A stretch of 64,000 nucleotides of DNA from JAICND01 sp040905905 (GCA_040905905.1 JBBDQN010000030.1:1-64000); one strand, 5' to 3'; positions 1 through 8,537 are shown, counted from the first letter of the stretch. Notes: generated from the letters alone by a model not told the origin. Numbers and translations are program-made.

Positions 1-291
1 CTCGTTGCGCTCACCCCTTGACGCCGCCCGTCGCTTCGGAGCTTCTTTGGCGCCTGACCAACCGATTTCGAAGCTGACGCGCCAAAGAACGACTGGGCCG
101 ACGCTGGGACGCCAAAGAATGTTCCCGAGCGCGGGTGATATCGCTCTCCGCTGAAATACAACCCTCGACCTCACACCCTCGCATGCCACCTGAGCAAGCC
201 ATTAGGCCAAACTGACCCACTACCGAAGACCAGGTATCGGGTTCCCGCAGCTACCGTAACGGCACACCCTTTCGCCCTCTTTGCAGGTGCC
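1..291. other. Gene-poor leader region before the LCP gene
   Basis: I find no convincing gene here. The short open frame on the minus strand has no recognisable domain and a Shine-Dalgarno site is not evident. The stretch holds an 11-bp perfect inverted repeat, TTCTTTGGCGC (43-53) and GCGCCAAAGAA (79-89), and a further direct copy of CGCCAAAGAA at 110-119. The inverted pair could be the terminator of a gene lying to the left of the window. Confidence 0.4.
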
Positions 292-1272
292 ATGAATCAA
301 ACCACACCGCGTCCAAACCAAACGCGTCGTCGCCGATTTACCCGCGGCCAACGTTGGGTGATTCGCCTACTTCTATTGGCAGTGATCGCCGTTTTCGGAC
401 TCTTGGTTATGGCCCTGTTAACGGGCTCTCGAATGGGCGATGCCGGGAATCTGGCCGCCCTCGCCCCGGGGGACGGGGTCTACCTGATTGTCGGAAGCGA
501 CAGCCGGGAGAACCTGCCCGACGAGCTGGGAGACGTCTTTGGTGACTTCTCAGGAGCCCGGGCCGACGTCATCATCCTGGCCCAGGTCGCCGACGGGCGC
601 CGACAGTTCCTTTCGATTCCTCGCGACCTCAAGGTCGAGATACCCGGCAACGGCACCAACAGGATCAACGCCGCCTATGCATTTGGCGGACCCGAGCTAC
701 TGGCGGAAACATTGGCGCTCGCTACCGGTATTCGCGCCAACCACTACCTGGAGGTCGAGTTCGGTGGGTTCGCTGGCATCGTCGACGCCCTCGGAGGGAT
801 CGAGATCGAGTTTCCCTACGCCGCCCGTGACTCCAAGTCGGGCTTGGCCGTCGAGGCGGGAATCCACAACGTCGACGGCGCAACTGCCCTCGCTTATGCG
901 CGCTCTCGTTCTCTCGAAGAGTTTCGGGACGGGGAGTGGGTGCAGGCGGGGGGCGGGGATGTCGCCCGCACCGGTCGTCAACGCGAGGTCTTGCTGAAGA
1001 TTATGAACAAGGCGTCTTCCCTTTCGGGTCTGGCCCGGAGCCCGCTGGTCATGAACGCCGTCGGCTCACACCTCACGGCTGACTCCGGGACCAGCATGTT
1101 CGCGTTGCTTCGTACCGGTTGGTCCATGCGGACAGCATCAGAAACCGATTCCGTCACCCTGCCAGTTTCGGGATTGGAAGAAGGCGGAGTGTCCTACCTG
1201 GTGCGAGACGAGCCGGCCGCCACGGCGATGCTCGACGCGTTCAACGCCCGACAACCTCTTTCCTCGGAGTGA
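292..1272 (+). CDS. LytR-CpsA-Psr (LCP) family cell-wall ligase
   Basis: LCP enzymes attach undecaprenyl-phosphate-linked glycopolymers to peptidoglycan on the outer face of the membrane. The 326-residue protein has a basic cytoplasmic tail (1-24), one membrane segment (about 25-45) and an extracytoplasmic LCP domain from about 60. Typical motifs are visible: GSDSR, SIPRDLKVEIPG, NRINAAYAFGGP, GGIEI, ALAYARSR and RTGRQREVL, which carry the Arg/Asp residues that bind the pyrophosphate head group. Length is normal for a short LCP protein without the C-terminal LytR_C domain. The ATG start at 292 follows a weak AGGTG site. Which polymer it transfers (arabinogalactan-like, teichoic or capsular) cannot be told from the neighbours. 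Confidence 0.9.
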   Translation: MNQTTPRPNQTRRRRFTRGQRWVIRLLLLAVIAVFGLLVMALLTGSRMGDAGNLAALAPGDGVYLIVGSDSRENLPDELGDVFGDFSGARADVIILAQVADGRRQFLSIPRDLKVEIPGNGTNRINAAYAFGGPELLAETLALATGIRANHYLEVEFGGFAGIVDALGGIEIEFPYAARDSKSGLAVEAGIHNVDGATALAYARSRSLEEFRDGEWVQAGGGDVARTGRQREVLLKIMNKASSLSGLARSPLVMNAVGSHLTADSGTSMFALLRTGWSMRTASETDSVTLPVSGLEEGGVSYLVRDEPAATAMLDAFNARQPLSSE

Positions 1273-1325
1273 TTCCCCGCCGATCGCTTTGAACAAAGGC
1301 GCGGTCAGGTGACGTCTAAGGAGAT

Positions 1326-1931
1326 ATGGCGGCCTTCCTCTTCACAGACGTGGAGGGATCGATCAAGAGGTGGAACGCCGACCCCGAGATGATGCACCGG
1401 GATCTGGTCGACCACGATCTGCTGATCCGCCTGGCTGTGGAGGCGCAAGGTGGCGAGATCTTCGCCGTGACCGGGGATGGCTTCGGAGCGGCATTTCCAA
1501 CGGTGACAGCCGCGGTCGAGTCGGCAGTCGACATTCAAATCCGGTTGGAGGCGGCGCCTTTCATGCCCCGGCTCCGAGTGCGGATCGGCATCCATACCGG
1601 GCCCGCCTTCATTCGTGACGCCAACTATTACGGGCCCTCCGTAAACCTATGCGCCCGTCTCACTGCCGTGGCCTGGGGTAGTCAGGTGCTGATTTCGGGC
1701 GAGTCGAAATCGTTGCTCGCCCACGCGATCGAGCTGTTCGATTTGGGCGCCTATTACCTGAAGGACCTCCCCCGACCGCTGCAGATCCTTCAGATCATCC
1801 ATCCCCGGCTCTCCCGGAGCTTCCCGCCGCTCGTTATCCGGGACAACCCCCATCGACCGCGCCGGCGGGTCCACTCGGTAGCTTTGAATCACCATGACTC
1901 TCGACGACTTGTTGGCCTACTGCCTGTCTAA
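1326..1931 (+). CDS. Stand-alone class III adenylate/guanylate cyclase domain, probably degenerate
   Basis: The 201-residue protein is a single class III nucleotide cyclase catalytic domain. It retains FTDVEGS (first metal Asp), the GDG turn in VTGDGFGAAF, RIGIHTGPA and YYGPSVNLCARL with the transition-state Asn and Arg. The position just before GDG that is normally the purine-selecting Lys (K-T-x-GDG) reads F-A-V-T-GDG, so base recognition may be altered or lost. After the domain the tail contains SFPPL, which resembles the linker seen in large cyclase-ATPase-LuxR proteins, but no ATPase follows. The reading frame runs 38 bp into the next gene. An AAGGAG site precedes the ATG. I read it as a shortened relative of the large cyclase-ATPases; activity is uncertain. 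Confidence 0.75.
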   Translation: MAAFLFTDVEGSIKRWNADPEMMHRDLVDHDLLIRLAVEAQGGEIFAVTGDGFGAAFPTVTAAVESAVDIQIRLEAAPFMPRLRVRIGIHTGPAFIRDANYYGPSVNLCARLTAVAWGSQVLISGESKSLLAHAIELFDLGAYYLKDLPRPLQILQIIHPRLSRSFPPLVIRDNPHRPRRRVHSVALNHHDSRRLVGLLPV

Positions 1932-2235
1932 ACCAGGCGCCTGGGAGGACATGCCCTGGGAAGGTGACGTGGTCGTCAAGGTCGCCGACAAGATCTTTGC
2001 CTTCCTGGGAGACGGACGGGCAGTTGGGTTGAAATGTGGCGCCAACCGCGACGAGGCCGACGAATGGTTGTTGCGATATCCAGAGGACGCCTCGGTAATG
2101 GCCTATATCGGCGGCTCGGGCTGGAACACCCTCAAACTCAACGGTGCTATCCCTGACGATGAGTTGCTGGAGGCAATCGACAACTCCTATTCGACAATCG
2201 TGGGCAAGCTGCCAAAGAGACGACGACCTAGTTGA
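1894..2235 (+). CDS. MmcQ/YjbR family protein
   Basis: A 113-residue cytoplasmic protein of the MmcQ/YjbR (DUF419) family, a CyaY-like fold linked to DNA binding but with no settled biochemical role. Visible hallmarks are the N-terminal helix ending in KPGAWEDMPWEGDVVVKV, the FAFLGDGRAVGLKC strand pair, and a late GSGWNTLKLNG followed by a C-terminal helix. It begins inside the tail of the cyclase gene (38-bp overlap) and its last codons overlap the end of the convergent hydrolase gene by 8 bp. Confidence 0.85.
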   Translation: MTLDDLLAYCLSKPGAWEDMPWEGDVVVKVADKIFAFLGDGRAVGLKCGANRDEADEWLLRYPEDASVMAYIGGSGWNTLKLNGAIPDDELLEAIDNSYSTIVGKLPKRRRPS

Positions 2236-3046
2236 TCCATTCAGACAGGGGCCCGAAACCGTTTCGTAGAAGGAACTGGTGGCCACCGGTCGGGACGACC
2301 GTGATCTGAGCGTTTGGCAGGAGTTGACGCCATCTCTCCAACGCTGCGTCACCGACGTGGCGGTCGTCGGCGGCAGTGAGGAGCAAGCTGCGCACAGACT
2401 GGGGCAGATTGGTCATTCCGGTCAGCTCTTCCAACACCGCGAGGTCACCGAGAAGAGTCCACATGGTGTCGGCCCGGGCTCCAATCGATTGGCGACCGAA
2501 GTCGCTGACCACCCCCGCCGGGAACCTTTTGGTGGCGCGGGCGGCCAGATGAACGACAGGCCAAACCGTTCGGAAGATCCCGATCGCGATGCTGCCACCG
2601 CGGTCGTCGGGAGGGCTTTGGGCGATTCGCAAGGCCGGGGGAGGGACGATTCCGGCGCGGGGCCATGGAGGGCTTACCAGGGCGAGGCCTGCCGTCCTCT
2701 CAGGGTGGCGGGCGGCCCAAAGTGCACCGAGCACTCCTCCTACAGAGTGACCCACCAACACCACCGGAGAATACGAATCGAGGGAATCAATCAACGCGTC
2801 GAGATTGGCCAGGTGGAACTCACGGTCGTACCGAAGCGTGGGCTTGTCGGACTGCCCAAACCCGGCGAGGTCAGGAGCAACAAGGGTACGACCGGGACTG
2901 AGAAGTGCAGCCAGTCCACTCCAGTAACGACCTGATCCGCCCAGGCCGTGCAAGGCAACGATGGGCGGTCCCTCCCCGGCTCGCCACACATTGAGCCGAC
3001 CCCATGGGAGCGGGAGCCAAGATCGCTCGAGAGGCGGGGTGTCCAC
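2228..3046 (-). CDS. Alpha/beta-fold hydrolase
   Basis: A 272-residue cytoplasmic alpha/beta hydrolase. The oxyanion-hole turn is LHGLGGSGRYW (about 34-44), the nucleophile elbow is GHSVGG (Ser near residue 98), the acid is most likely in LLTAADDRHV and the His in PTGGHQFLL near the C terminus. Such proteins hydrolyse esters, lactones or epoxides; the substrate is unknown. GTG start at 3046. No close operon partner: the next gene upstream on the same strand ends at 3120, with no obvious promoter in the 73 bp between them. Confidence 0.85.
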   Translation of the reverse strand: MDTPPLERSWLPLPWGRLNVWRAGEGPPIVALHGLGGSGRYWSGLAALLSPGRTLVAPDLAGFGQSDKPTLRYDREFHLANLDALIDSLDSYSPVVLVGHSVGGVLGALWAARHPERTAGLALVSPPWPRAGIVPPPALRIAQSPPDDRGGSIAIGIFRTVWPVVHLAARATKRFPAGVVSDFGRQSIGARADTMWTLLGDLAVLEELTGMTNLPQSVRSLLLTAADDRHVGDAALERWRQLLPNAQITVVPTGGHQFLLRNGFGPLSEWIN

Positions 3047-3119
3047 GGACCGACTTTATGTCTCCCGTTTCTCCGCCCAGCGACTGAAGTGAGTGGCAGC
3101 CGGAGGGGGAGGACCTCGC

Positions 3120-3914
3120 CTACGAGATCGCTCTCTTCATGAAGCCTTTGACTCCGATGATGGTGAAGATCGTCCCTCCCACCACCAGACCGACCAGGCA
3201 GATCCAGGGAGCGATGTGGGGAACGTCTGGCACCACAGCCGCGCGCACCGCCTCGGAGAGATAGGTCAGCGGATTGAAGGCTGTCACCACCTGGAACCAT
3301 CGGAGGGATTCGAGCGACATCCACGGGTATTGCACAGCCCCGGTGAACATCAATGGGGTGAGGATCACCGCAAACATGATGCTGATCCGATTGGGGGGCA
3401 CCAGAGTGCCCACCGCAAGACCAATGGCTCCGCCCACCCAGGTCCCGAGGAACAGGGCCACTATTAGCAGCCCTACGCCGCTCGGATTCCACGGGGCCGA
3501 GCCCAACACCAGCGCCCCGATCGGGAACATAAGGACGGCGGCGACCATCGCTCGGGTGACGGCAAGCACCAACTTCTCGAAGGCGACCATCGCCGTCGGT
3601 AGTGGTGCCAGGAGGCGGTCCTCGATCTCCTTGGTGAAGCTGAACTCCATGATCAAGGGGAACGCCACCGTCTGGAGGGCGGTGAGGAACGCGGTGAGTG
3701 CAACGATCCCGGGCAGCAGGAGGTGGGCGTAGTCCTCGGTCACGTAGCCGCCAGCACCTAGGACCCGGGCGAAGACGAAGAGCATGAACAGGGGCTGTAG
3801 TGCGACCTGAACGAGAAAGACCCAGAACTCTTTACCGGTGACGAACAGATCTCGCCACAAGATGGCCCGAAAGGCTCGCCAGACGGAAGGGGCCGGCATT
3901 TCGGTAGTTGTCAT
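3120..3914 (-). CDS. ABC-2 type exporter permease, DrrB-like
   Basis: A 264-residue integral membrane protein with about six hydrophobic segments and the ABC-2 membrane domain layout, close in form to daunorubicin-resistance DrrB permeases. The segment LNPLTYLSEAVRAAV is characteristic of the family. Its ATG overlaps the stop of the ATPase gene (3911-3914), so it is the last gene of a marR-ATPase-permease operon. Together with the ATPase it should form an efflux pump for hydrophobic compounds in the cytoplasmic membrane. The substrate is unknown. Confidence 0.9.
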   Translation of the reverse strand: MTTTEMPAPSVWRAFRAILWRDLFVTGKEFWVFLVQVALQPLFMLFVFARVLGAGGYVTEDYAHLLLPGIVALTAFLTALQTVAFPLIMEFSFTKEIEDRLLAPLPTAMVAFEKLVLAVTRAMVAAVLMFPIGALVLGSAPWNPSGVGLLIVALFLGTWVGGAIGLAVGTLVPPNRISIMFAVILTPLMFTGAVQYPWMSLESLRWFQVVTAFNPLTYLSEAVRAAVVPDVPHIAPWICLVGLVVGGTIFTIIGVKGFMKRAIS

Positions 3915-4930
3915 CGCAGGCTCCTCCCGGTCAGATCGATGAAGACGTCCTCGAGGCTCGGTTCACCAATGTGGACATTCGAAAGCTCGGCCCCCCGGCC
4001 GGTGAGGACGCTCACCGCGGGGCTCAACAATCCGGCCGCCCTTCCCTCCACGTAGAGGCGGAGGGTCACCGGCCCGGCGTCATCAGCAGCAGGTGCCATC
4101 GGTGGACCGCCGTTGACCGACCCGCCGCCGCTGGCGACAGCTTCCGCCCGTTCGATGCCGGGAATGGCTACCAGCGCCGCAATGACCCCATCAGTGGTGT
4201 CGGTGGCCGCTTTGGCGATGGTCATCTCCAGCACCGACTTTCCTCTCAGGGTGCTGGTCAGGGCGGTTGGGCTGTCCATGGCGAGCAACCGGCCATGGTC
4301 AACTATTCCGACCCGGTCCGACATCTCGGCGGCCTCATCCATGTCGTGGGTGGTGAGGACCACGGTCATCCCCTGCTCGCGGAGTTCGCGAACCCGCTCC
4401 CACATGAATAGCCGCGATTGGGGATCGAGTCCACTGGTGGGCTCGTCCAGAAAGAGGACCCGGGGACTGTGCATCAACGATCTTGCGATCATCAGTCGCT
4501 GGGCCATTCCGCCCGAATACCAGTCAACCTTCACGTCCGCCTGGGAGTCGAGACCGAATTCTTCAAGCAGTTTTGCGGCTCGGGAGTTGCGTTCGCCGGG
4601 GTCGAATCCGTGATAGGCGGCATGGAAGGTCAGGTTTTGTCGCGGTGTGAGCGAACGGTCAAGGTTGCTCCCTTGGGGCACGACCGCCAGCATCCGCCGG
4701 GCTCCCACCGGATCGGACACGACGTCGATCCCGGCGACAATGGCCGATCCCGAAGTCGCTTTGACTCGGGTGGTCAAGACTCCGATGGTGGTCGACTTAC
4801 CGGCACCGTTGGGTCCGAGGAGGCCAAAAGTCTCGCCTGGCGCGACAGTGAAAGAGAGCCCGTCGACGGCATTCACGTCCCTCTTGGCATATCTCTTGAC
4901 GAGTTCCTGCACTTCTACTTCGGGGTTCAT
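3911..4930 (-). CDS. ABC exporter ATP-binding protein, DrrA-like
   Basis: A 339-residue ABC ATPase. Walker A is GPNGAGKST (about 39-47), the Q-loop is VPQGSNLDRSLT, the signature is YSGGMAQR, Walker B is VLFLDEPTSGLD and the switch His is in TTHDMDEA. The C-terminal extension of about 110 residues, with RGAELSNVHIGEPSLEDVF, is the DrrA-type regulatory domain (LEDVFI motif). An internal Gly/Pro-rich insert (about 270-290) separates the two parts. Start overlaps the marR stop by 4 bp and the stop overlaps the permease start by 4 bp, so the three are translationally coupled. Confidence 0.92.
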   Translation of the reverse strand: MNPEVEVQELVKRYAKRDVNAVDGLSFTVAPGETFGLLGPNGAGKSTTIGVLTTRVKATSGSAIVAGIDVVSDPVGARRMLAVVPQGSNLDRSLTPRQNLTFHAAYHGFDPGERNSRAAKLLEEFGLDSQADVKVDWYSGGMAQRLMIARSLMHSPRVLFLDEPTSGLDPQSRLFMWERVRELREQGMTVVLTTHDMDEAAEMSDRVGIVDHGRLLAMDSPTALTSTLRGKSVLEMTIAKAATDTTDGVIAALVAIPGIERAEAVASGGGSVNGGPPMAPAADDAGPVTLRLYVEGRAAGLLSPAVSVLTGRGAELSNVHIGEPSLEDVFIDLTGRSLR

Positions 4931-5409
4931 TCCTGTTCCTCTGCTTCTGATAGGCGCACGATCAGTTCGATCAAAAAGCGCCGGATGACCGCTTCATGCT
5001 CGGGGTTGGCATCCACTGAGGTGAGTGCCCTAATGGCTCGTTCTGAGCCACGGGGCCCTTCTCCGGCCACCCGCCGATGGACCTTGGTGGCGACCGCGAC
5101 CCCTTTCCTGGTCAGGGTGACCCACACCGTGCGACGGTCGGAATCGTCGTCTCGTCGTTCAACATGACCCGATCGCACCAGGGTGTCGACCACCCCGGTG
5201 AGAGTGGCAGGACGTACGAGACACCTGTCGGCCAGGTCCTTGTGAGTCATCTTTCGTTCACCACTCAAAGACAACAGAACCGAGGCACCGGCCGGGGAGA
5301 GCCCGTATGACTCAGATACGTACCGGGACCAGCGCTGCCCGGCAAGATGACCGGCCATTGCCACCAGCCTTCCGAGGGGCGCTTTCTCGTAGTGCTCGGC
5401 CGATGGCAT
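4927..5409 (-). CDS. MarR family transcriptional regulator
   Basis: A 160-residue winged-helix regulator of the MarR family. The DNA-binding part is LSGERKMTHKDLADRCLVRPATLTGVVDTLVRSGHVER, split as helix-turn-helix, followed by the wing DDSDRRTVWVTLTRKG. MarR proteins usually repress a neighbouring efflux operon until a small ligand binds. This one is first gene of the operon with the DrrA/DrrB-like exporter, and a palindrome (5418-5431) lies 9 bp before its ATG, so autoregulation of the whole operon is likely. Its last codons overlap the ATPase start. Confidence 0.92.
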   Translation of the reverse strand: MPSAEHYEKAPLGRLVAMAGHLAGQRWSRYVSESYGLSPAGASVLLSLSGERKMTHKDLADRCLVRPATLTGVVDTLVRSGHVERRDDDSDRRTVWVTLTRKGVAVATKVHRRVAGEGPRGSERAIRALTSVDANPEHEAVIRRFLIELIVRLSEAEEQE

Positions 5410-5417
5410 CCGAACAT

Positions 5418-5431
5418 GTTAGGCACCTAAC
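5418..5431. promoter_or_regulatory. Probable MarR operator
   Basis: GTTAGGCACCTAAC has 6-bp arms GTTAGG and CCTAAC around a 2-bp centre and starts 9 bp upstream of the marR start codon. A half-site-like GGTGCCT recurs on the minus strand just upstream. Placement and symmetry fit autorepression by the MarR protein; binding is inferred. Confidence 0.65.
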
Positions 5432-5450
5432 TATCAGGCACCAAACCGAT

Positions 5451-6062
5451 CTACTGCCACCCGTCCAGCAGCGTTTCGACCAATCGGATCGGCGTGTCCT
5501 CAGGGCTTTGGTCAAGTTCTCCGAGAATCTTGCGAAGGATGATCGGCCCCATCAGGGTGTCGGCTAGGAGTGTCACTTCCAGGTCGGATCGCAACTCCCC
5601 GGACTCGATGGCCGCGGCCAGCACCTCGCGCAACATTGCCCGCCGCGGACCGATCACCGTCTCGACGTAGCGAAGGCCCAGGGGCGTCCTTCCCGCTACC
5701 TCTCCCGCCATCCGGGGAAAGATGACACCCGCCTCCGCCGTCTTCATGAACCGGATTGCTCCAGCTATCAGCCCGATGAGATCGTTGCGGAGGTTCCCTG
5801 TGGTGGGCACCGCGATAGCGGTTGTCACCTCTTGGATCGCCGCAATGATGAGGTCGTCTTTCGAAGACCATCTCCGGTAGATGGTTGCCTTCCCCACTCC
5901 GGCCCGCGCTGCCACGGCCTCCACCGACATCCCGTCGTAGCCCAACTCGGCGAAAAGGTCGCAGGTCGCCCTGAGGATGGCAGCGTCGGTCTCAGGCCTG
6001 CGAGGTCTGCCGGTTTTCGGTCCGGCGGCCCCGACATCGTTGGTCGAACCGGCGGTTGTCAT
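5451..6062 (-). CDS. TetR/AcrR family regulator of the MFS pump
   Basis: A 203-residue TetR-family repressor. The N-terminal helix-turn-helix covers about residues 18-65 (ILRATCDLFAELGYDGMS, then VAARAGVGKATIYRRW). The C-terminal ligand domain matches the TetR_C_11-like form common beside drug pumps. Its start overlaps the stop of the MFS gene by 4 bp, so pump and repressor are co-transcribed. The palindrome over the pump promoter at 7624-7641 is its likely operator, giving negative feedback. Only 41 bp separate its stop from marR on the same strand. Confidence 0.9.
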   Translation of the reverse strand: MTTAGSTNDVGAAGPKTGRPRRPETDAAILRATCDLFAELGYDGMSVEAVAARAGVGKATIYRRWSSKDDLIIAAIQEVTTAIAVPTTGNLRNDLIGLIAGAIRFMKTAEAGVIFPRMAGEVAGRTPLGLRYVETVIGPRRAMLREVLAAAIESGELRSDLEVTLLADTLMGPIILRKILGELDQSPEDTPIRLVETLLDGWQ

Positions 6063-7606
6063 CCGGTCCCGAGGCTAACTCCCGTGCTGGCCCCCGGCTG
6101 GACTGGGACATCGGCGCCTCTCGCAGGTAAGAACAATGCAGCCACCACCGCTCCCACCAGGGCGACCCCCGCGGCGACCCACACAGCCTTGCCCATTCCA
6201 TCTACAAACGCCGACCCCGCTGCCCGCAGGAGGGCCGCCCCCGCTTCACCGAGTTGGCCAGCCACCCGGGCAGCACCGCCCACTGAGTCGAGTGCCAGTT
6301 CTGCGGCGGGAGCCGGCAGCCCGGCAACGGCACCGCTCATCGAAGTTGCATAGGTCGAGGCCAGGACACTTCCCAACACCGCCACCCCGAGAGCGCCACC
6401 AACCTGACGGGTGGTGTCGTTCATCGCCGAGCCGACGCCGGCTTTGGCCAGCGGGAGCGAGCCCATGATCGACTCGGTGGCTGGCGCCATGGTCATGCCC
6501 ATGCCAAAGCCCATCACCGAAAGCGCCAGGGCGACTCGGCCGTATCCCTCGTCAGGTTCGACCATGGCCAGGATGGTCAGCGCCGTGGCGACGATAACCA
6601 GGCCGGTGGTCACGACCACTTTGGTTCCGATCTTCTCGGTCAGGTGGGCCGACAGGGGTGCGGCAATGATCAGGGTTGCCACCGGCATCACTCGAATCCC
6701 GGCCTCAAGGGGGGTGAATCCCAGCACGAATTGGAGGTATTGGGCGATCAGGAACACGGTGCCGAAGAGAGCGAAGAACACGAGAGTGATCGAGGCGCTG
6801 GCGGCGGAAAAACGCGGGTTCTTGAAGAAGGTCATCTGCAACATTGGATGAGGGGTTCGCAGCTCCCACCACACCAAGGCACCGAGCAGCGCCGCGGCCA
6901 GGCCAAAGCTGCCGAGAATCACAGGGTCAGTCCAACCGTTGGCGGGGGCTTCGATGATGGCGTACACGAGGGCCGACAACCCTGCGATCGAGAGACCAGC
7001 GCCGGCCGGGTCGAGCGGGGTGGCGCTGGGGTCTTTTGACTCGGGGACCAGGAAGCGGCCCGCGACCACGGCGAGTATCACGATGGGGACGTTGACGAGG
7101 AACACCGATCCCCACCAGAAGTGTTCGAGCAACCATCCGCCGAGGACCGGACCGCCGATGATCCCAAGACCGGAGATCGCCGCCCAGGCGGCGATGGCTC
7201 GTCCCCGCTCCTCGCCTGAGAAGACATTGGTGATGATGGAGAGGGTCGAAGGCATGATGAGCGCCCCTCCAATGCCCATGGCCGCCCTGGTGGCGATCAG
7301 CATGTTGGCCGATTGCGCCAGGGCCGCGCCCAGAGATCCCAACCCGAAGAGGATCAACCCGATGGTGAGGGCCCGTCTGCGGCCAAAGCGATCGCCGAGG
7401 GCGCCCATGGTCAACAAGAGGCCGGCGAAAACCAGGATGTAGGCGTCGACCATCCATTGCAGTTGGCTAGACGTCGCACCGAGGTCGCGGACCAGCGTGG
7501 GGAGAGCGACGTTGAGGATCGTATTGTCGAGACCGATCACCAAGAGGCTCAAAGCCATGACGCCCAGGGTCCACCAGCGCCGCCGGTGGATCAGTTCCGC
7601 CTCCAC
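6059..7606 (-). CDS. DHA2 (EmrB/QacA-type) MFS multidrug transporter
   Basis: A 515-residue drug:proton antiporter with about 14 membrane segments. Visible family motifs: LDNTILNVALPTLVRDLG in helix 1 (acidic D1 motif), GALGDRFGRRRALTIG (motif A) and GPVLGGWLLEHFWW (motif C, antiporter). It should expel hydrophobic or cationic drugs across the cytoplasmic membrane. The GTG start at 7606 has a strong AGGAGG site. It is transcribed first, before its TetR repressor, from a promoter whose -10 element overlaps the operator palindrome. Confidence 0.92.
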   Translation of the reverse strand: MEAELIHRRRWWTLGVMALSLLVIGLDNTILNVALPTLVRDLGATSSQLQWMVDAYILVFAGLLLTMGALGDRFGRRRALTIGLILFGLGSLGAALAQSANMLIATRAAMGIGGALIMPSTLSIITNVFSGEERGRAIAAWAAISGLGIIGGPVLGGWLLEHFWWGSVFLVNVPIVILAVVAGRFLVPESKDPSATPLDPAGAGLSIAGLSALVYAIIEAPANGWTDPVILGSFGLAAALLGALVWWELRTPHPMLQMTFFKNPRFSAASASITLVFFALFGTVFLIAQYLQFVLGFTPLEAGIRVMPVATLIIAAPLSAHLTEKIGTKVVVTTGLVIVATALTILAMVEPDEGYGRVALALSVMGFGMGMTMAPATESIMGSLPLAKAGVGSAMNDTTRQVGGALGVAVLGSVLASTYATSMSGAVAGLPAPAAELALDSVGGAARVAGQLGEAGAALLRAAGSAFVDGMGKAVWVAAGVALVGAVVAALFLPARGADVPVQPGASTGVSLGTG

Positions 7607-7623
7607 TGTTCCTCCTTAGATAG

Positions 7624-7641
7624 CGATACGGAACCGTATCG
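7624..7641. promoter_or_regulatory. TetR-type operator for the MFS-tetR operon
   Basis: CGATACGGAACCGTATCG is a perfect palindrome with 8-bp arms and a 2-bp centre. It covers the -10 and probable start-site region of the minus-strand promoter, the standard place for TetR-family repression. Confidence 0.75.
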
Positions 7642-7665
7642 TATCGTTACTATGGAGGTTGTCAA
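7638..7665 (-). promoter_or_regulatory. Promoter of the MFS-tetR operon
   Basis: On the minus strand TTGACA (7665-7660) is followed, 16 bp later, by TACGAT (7643-7638). The predicted start lies near 7631, leaving a 25-nt leader that carries the AGGAGG site. The -10 element overlaps the palindromic operator. Confidence 0.6.
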
Positions 7666-8492
7666 CCTTTCTGGTCAGGTAATGATCGCCGGCCCGATCC
7701 ATCGAGGCCAAAAAGCACCCGGAATCGTTGGTCGCGAGGTGTGGTGGCGGCTGGCAATTCGACCGCCGGACCCCCTGCTTTCATCGCATCCGGCAACAGG
7801 TGGTTGAAGACGATCAGGACCCGCTTGGCCCAATCGGCCACCCGCCAGATCACCTGTTGAGGATTCTCGATGAACAGGTAGAGACCGAGGAACGGCAGCA
7901 GCAGCAAGGCCGGAATGATGAACAGGCTGCCGGCGACCATTCCCAAATAACACCGTCCCACCGCCCGCCAGCGAGAAGTGGGAGTAGTGATCAAGGTCGC
8001 TATTCCTGGCCACGACAGGGCCGCCCCGAGGCCGCCCGCCATGAGCGCCCATCCGCTCATGAAAGCCGACAGGATCAACGTCGTCAGGATCGTGCCAACA
8101 ATCGCCAGCCAGCCACCCAGCTTGTTTCTGACGAGATGGCCGATCATCGTCGGCCAGGTGACTGCCCCTGCCATCAGCAGCCGGCGGAGCCAGGGAACCC
8201 CCAAAGCACCCATGGCTTCCTCGAAGAGTTCGTCGGCGACGAAACGGTCGAAGTTCTGGTCCCGGCACCGTTTGTCGTGGATCACGGCCGCTTTGGTGTA
8301 GTGGCCGTTACGGGGGATCAGCCAGGTCATGATGAGCGGCACCGATGCCAGGTCGGTGGTGAAGCCCTTCTCGGCTTGGTGGGTTGACGAGTCGTCGGCT
8401 GTGTAGGTCAGCTCTTGCGCCACTTTCCAGTGGAATGGATTGGCGGTACCAAGTTCTGCGATGGTCAATGACGTCGGTTTGAAGACACTCAT
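7662..8492 (-). CDS. DUF1353 domain protein with membrane C-terminal region
   Basis: A 276-residue protein. Residues 1-100 carry the DUF1353 pattern: GFTTDLASVP, then AAVIHDKRC and ADELFEEAMGALGVP. This domain is best known from phage-related small proteins and has no assigned activity. From about 115 on, hydrophobic segments (about 120-150 and 170-210) suggest an integral membrane part, followed by a short amphipathic tail. I chose the ATG at 8492 because GGAGG lies at the right distance; the longer frame adds eight to ten unsupported residues. The gene has its own start region, divergent from the DinB gene. No phage genes surround it. Confidence 0.7.
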   Translation of the reverse strand: MSVFKPTSLTIAELGTANPFHWKVAQELTYTADDSSTHQAEKGFTTDLASVPLIMTWLIPRNGHYTKAAVIHDKRCRDQNFDRFVADELFEEAMGALGVPWLRRLLMAGAVTWPTMIGHLVRNKLGGWLAIVGTILTTLILSAFMSGWALMAGGLGAALSWPGIATLITTPTSRWRAVGRCYLGMVAGSLFIIPALLLLPFLGLYLFIENPQQVIWRVADWAKRVLIVFNHLLPDAMKAGGPAVELPAATTPRDQRFRVLFGLDGSGRRSLPDQKG

Positions 8493-8537
8493 CGGCACCT
8501 CCTCTGCGTCGAGGCTACCCACAACCCGGTGACCGCG

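Noticed and set aside
2791..3492. A 233-residue open frame on the minus strand bridging two genes
   Set aside because: It overlaps both the hydrolase and the permease in a different frame and has an Arg/Gly-rich shadow composition.
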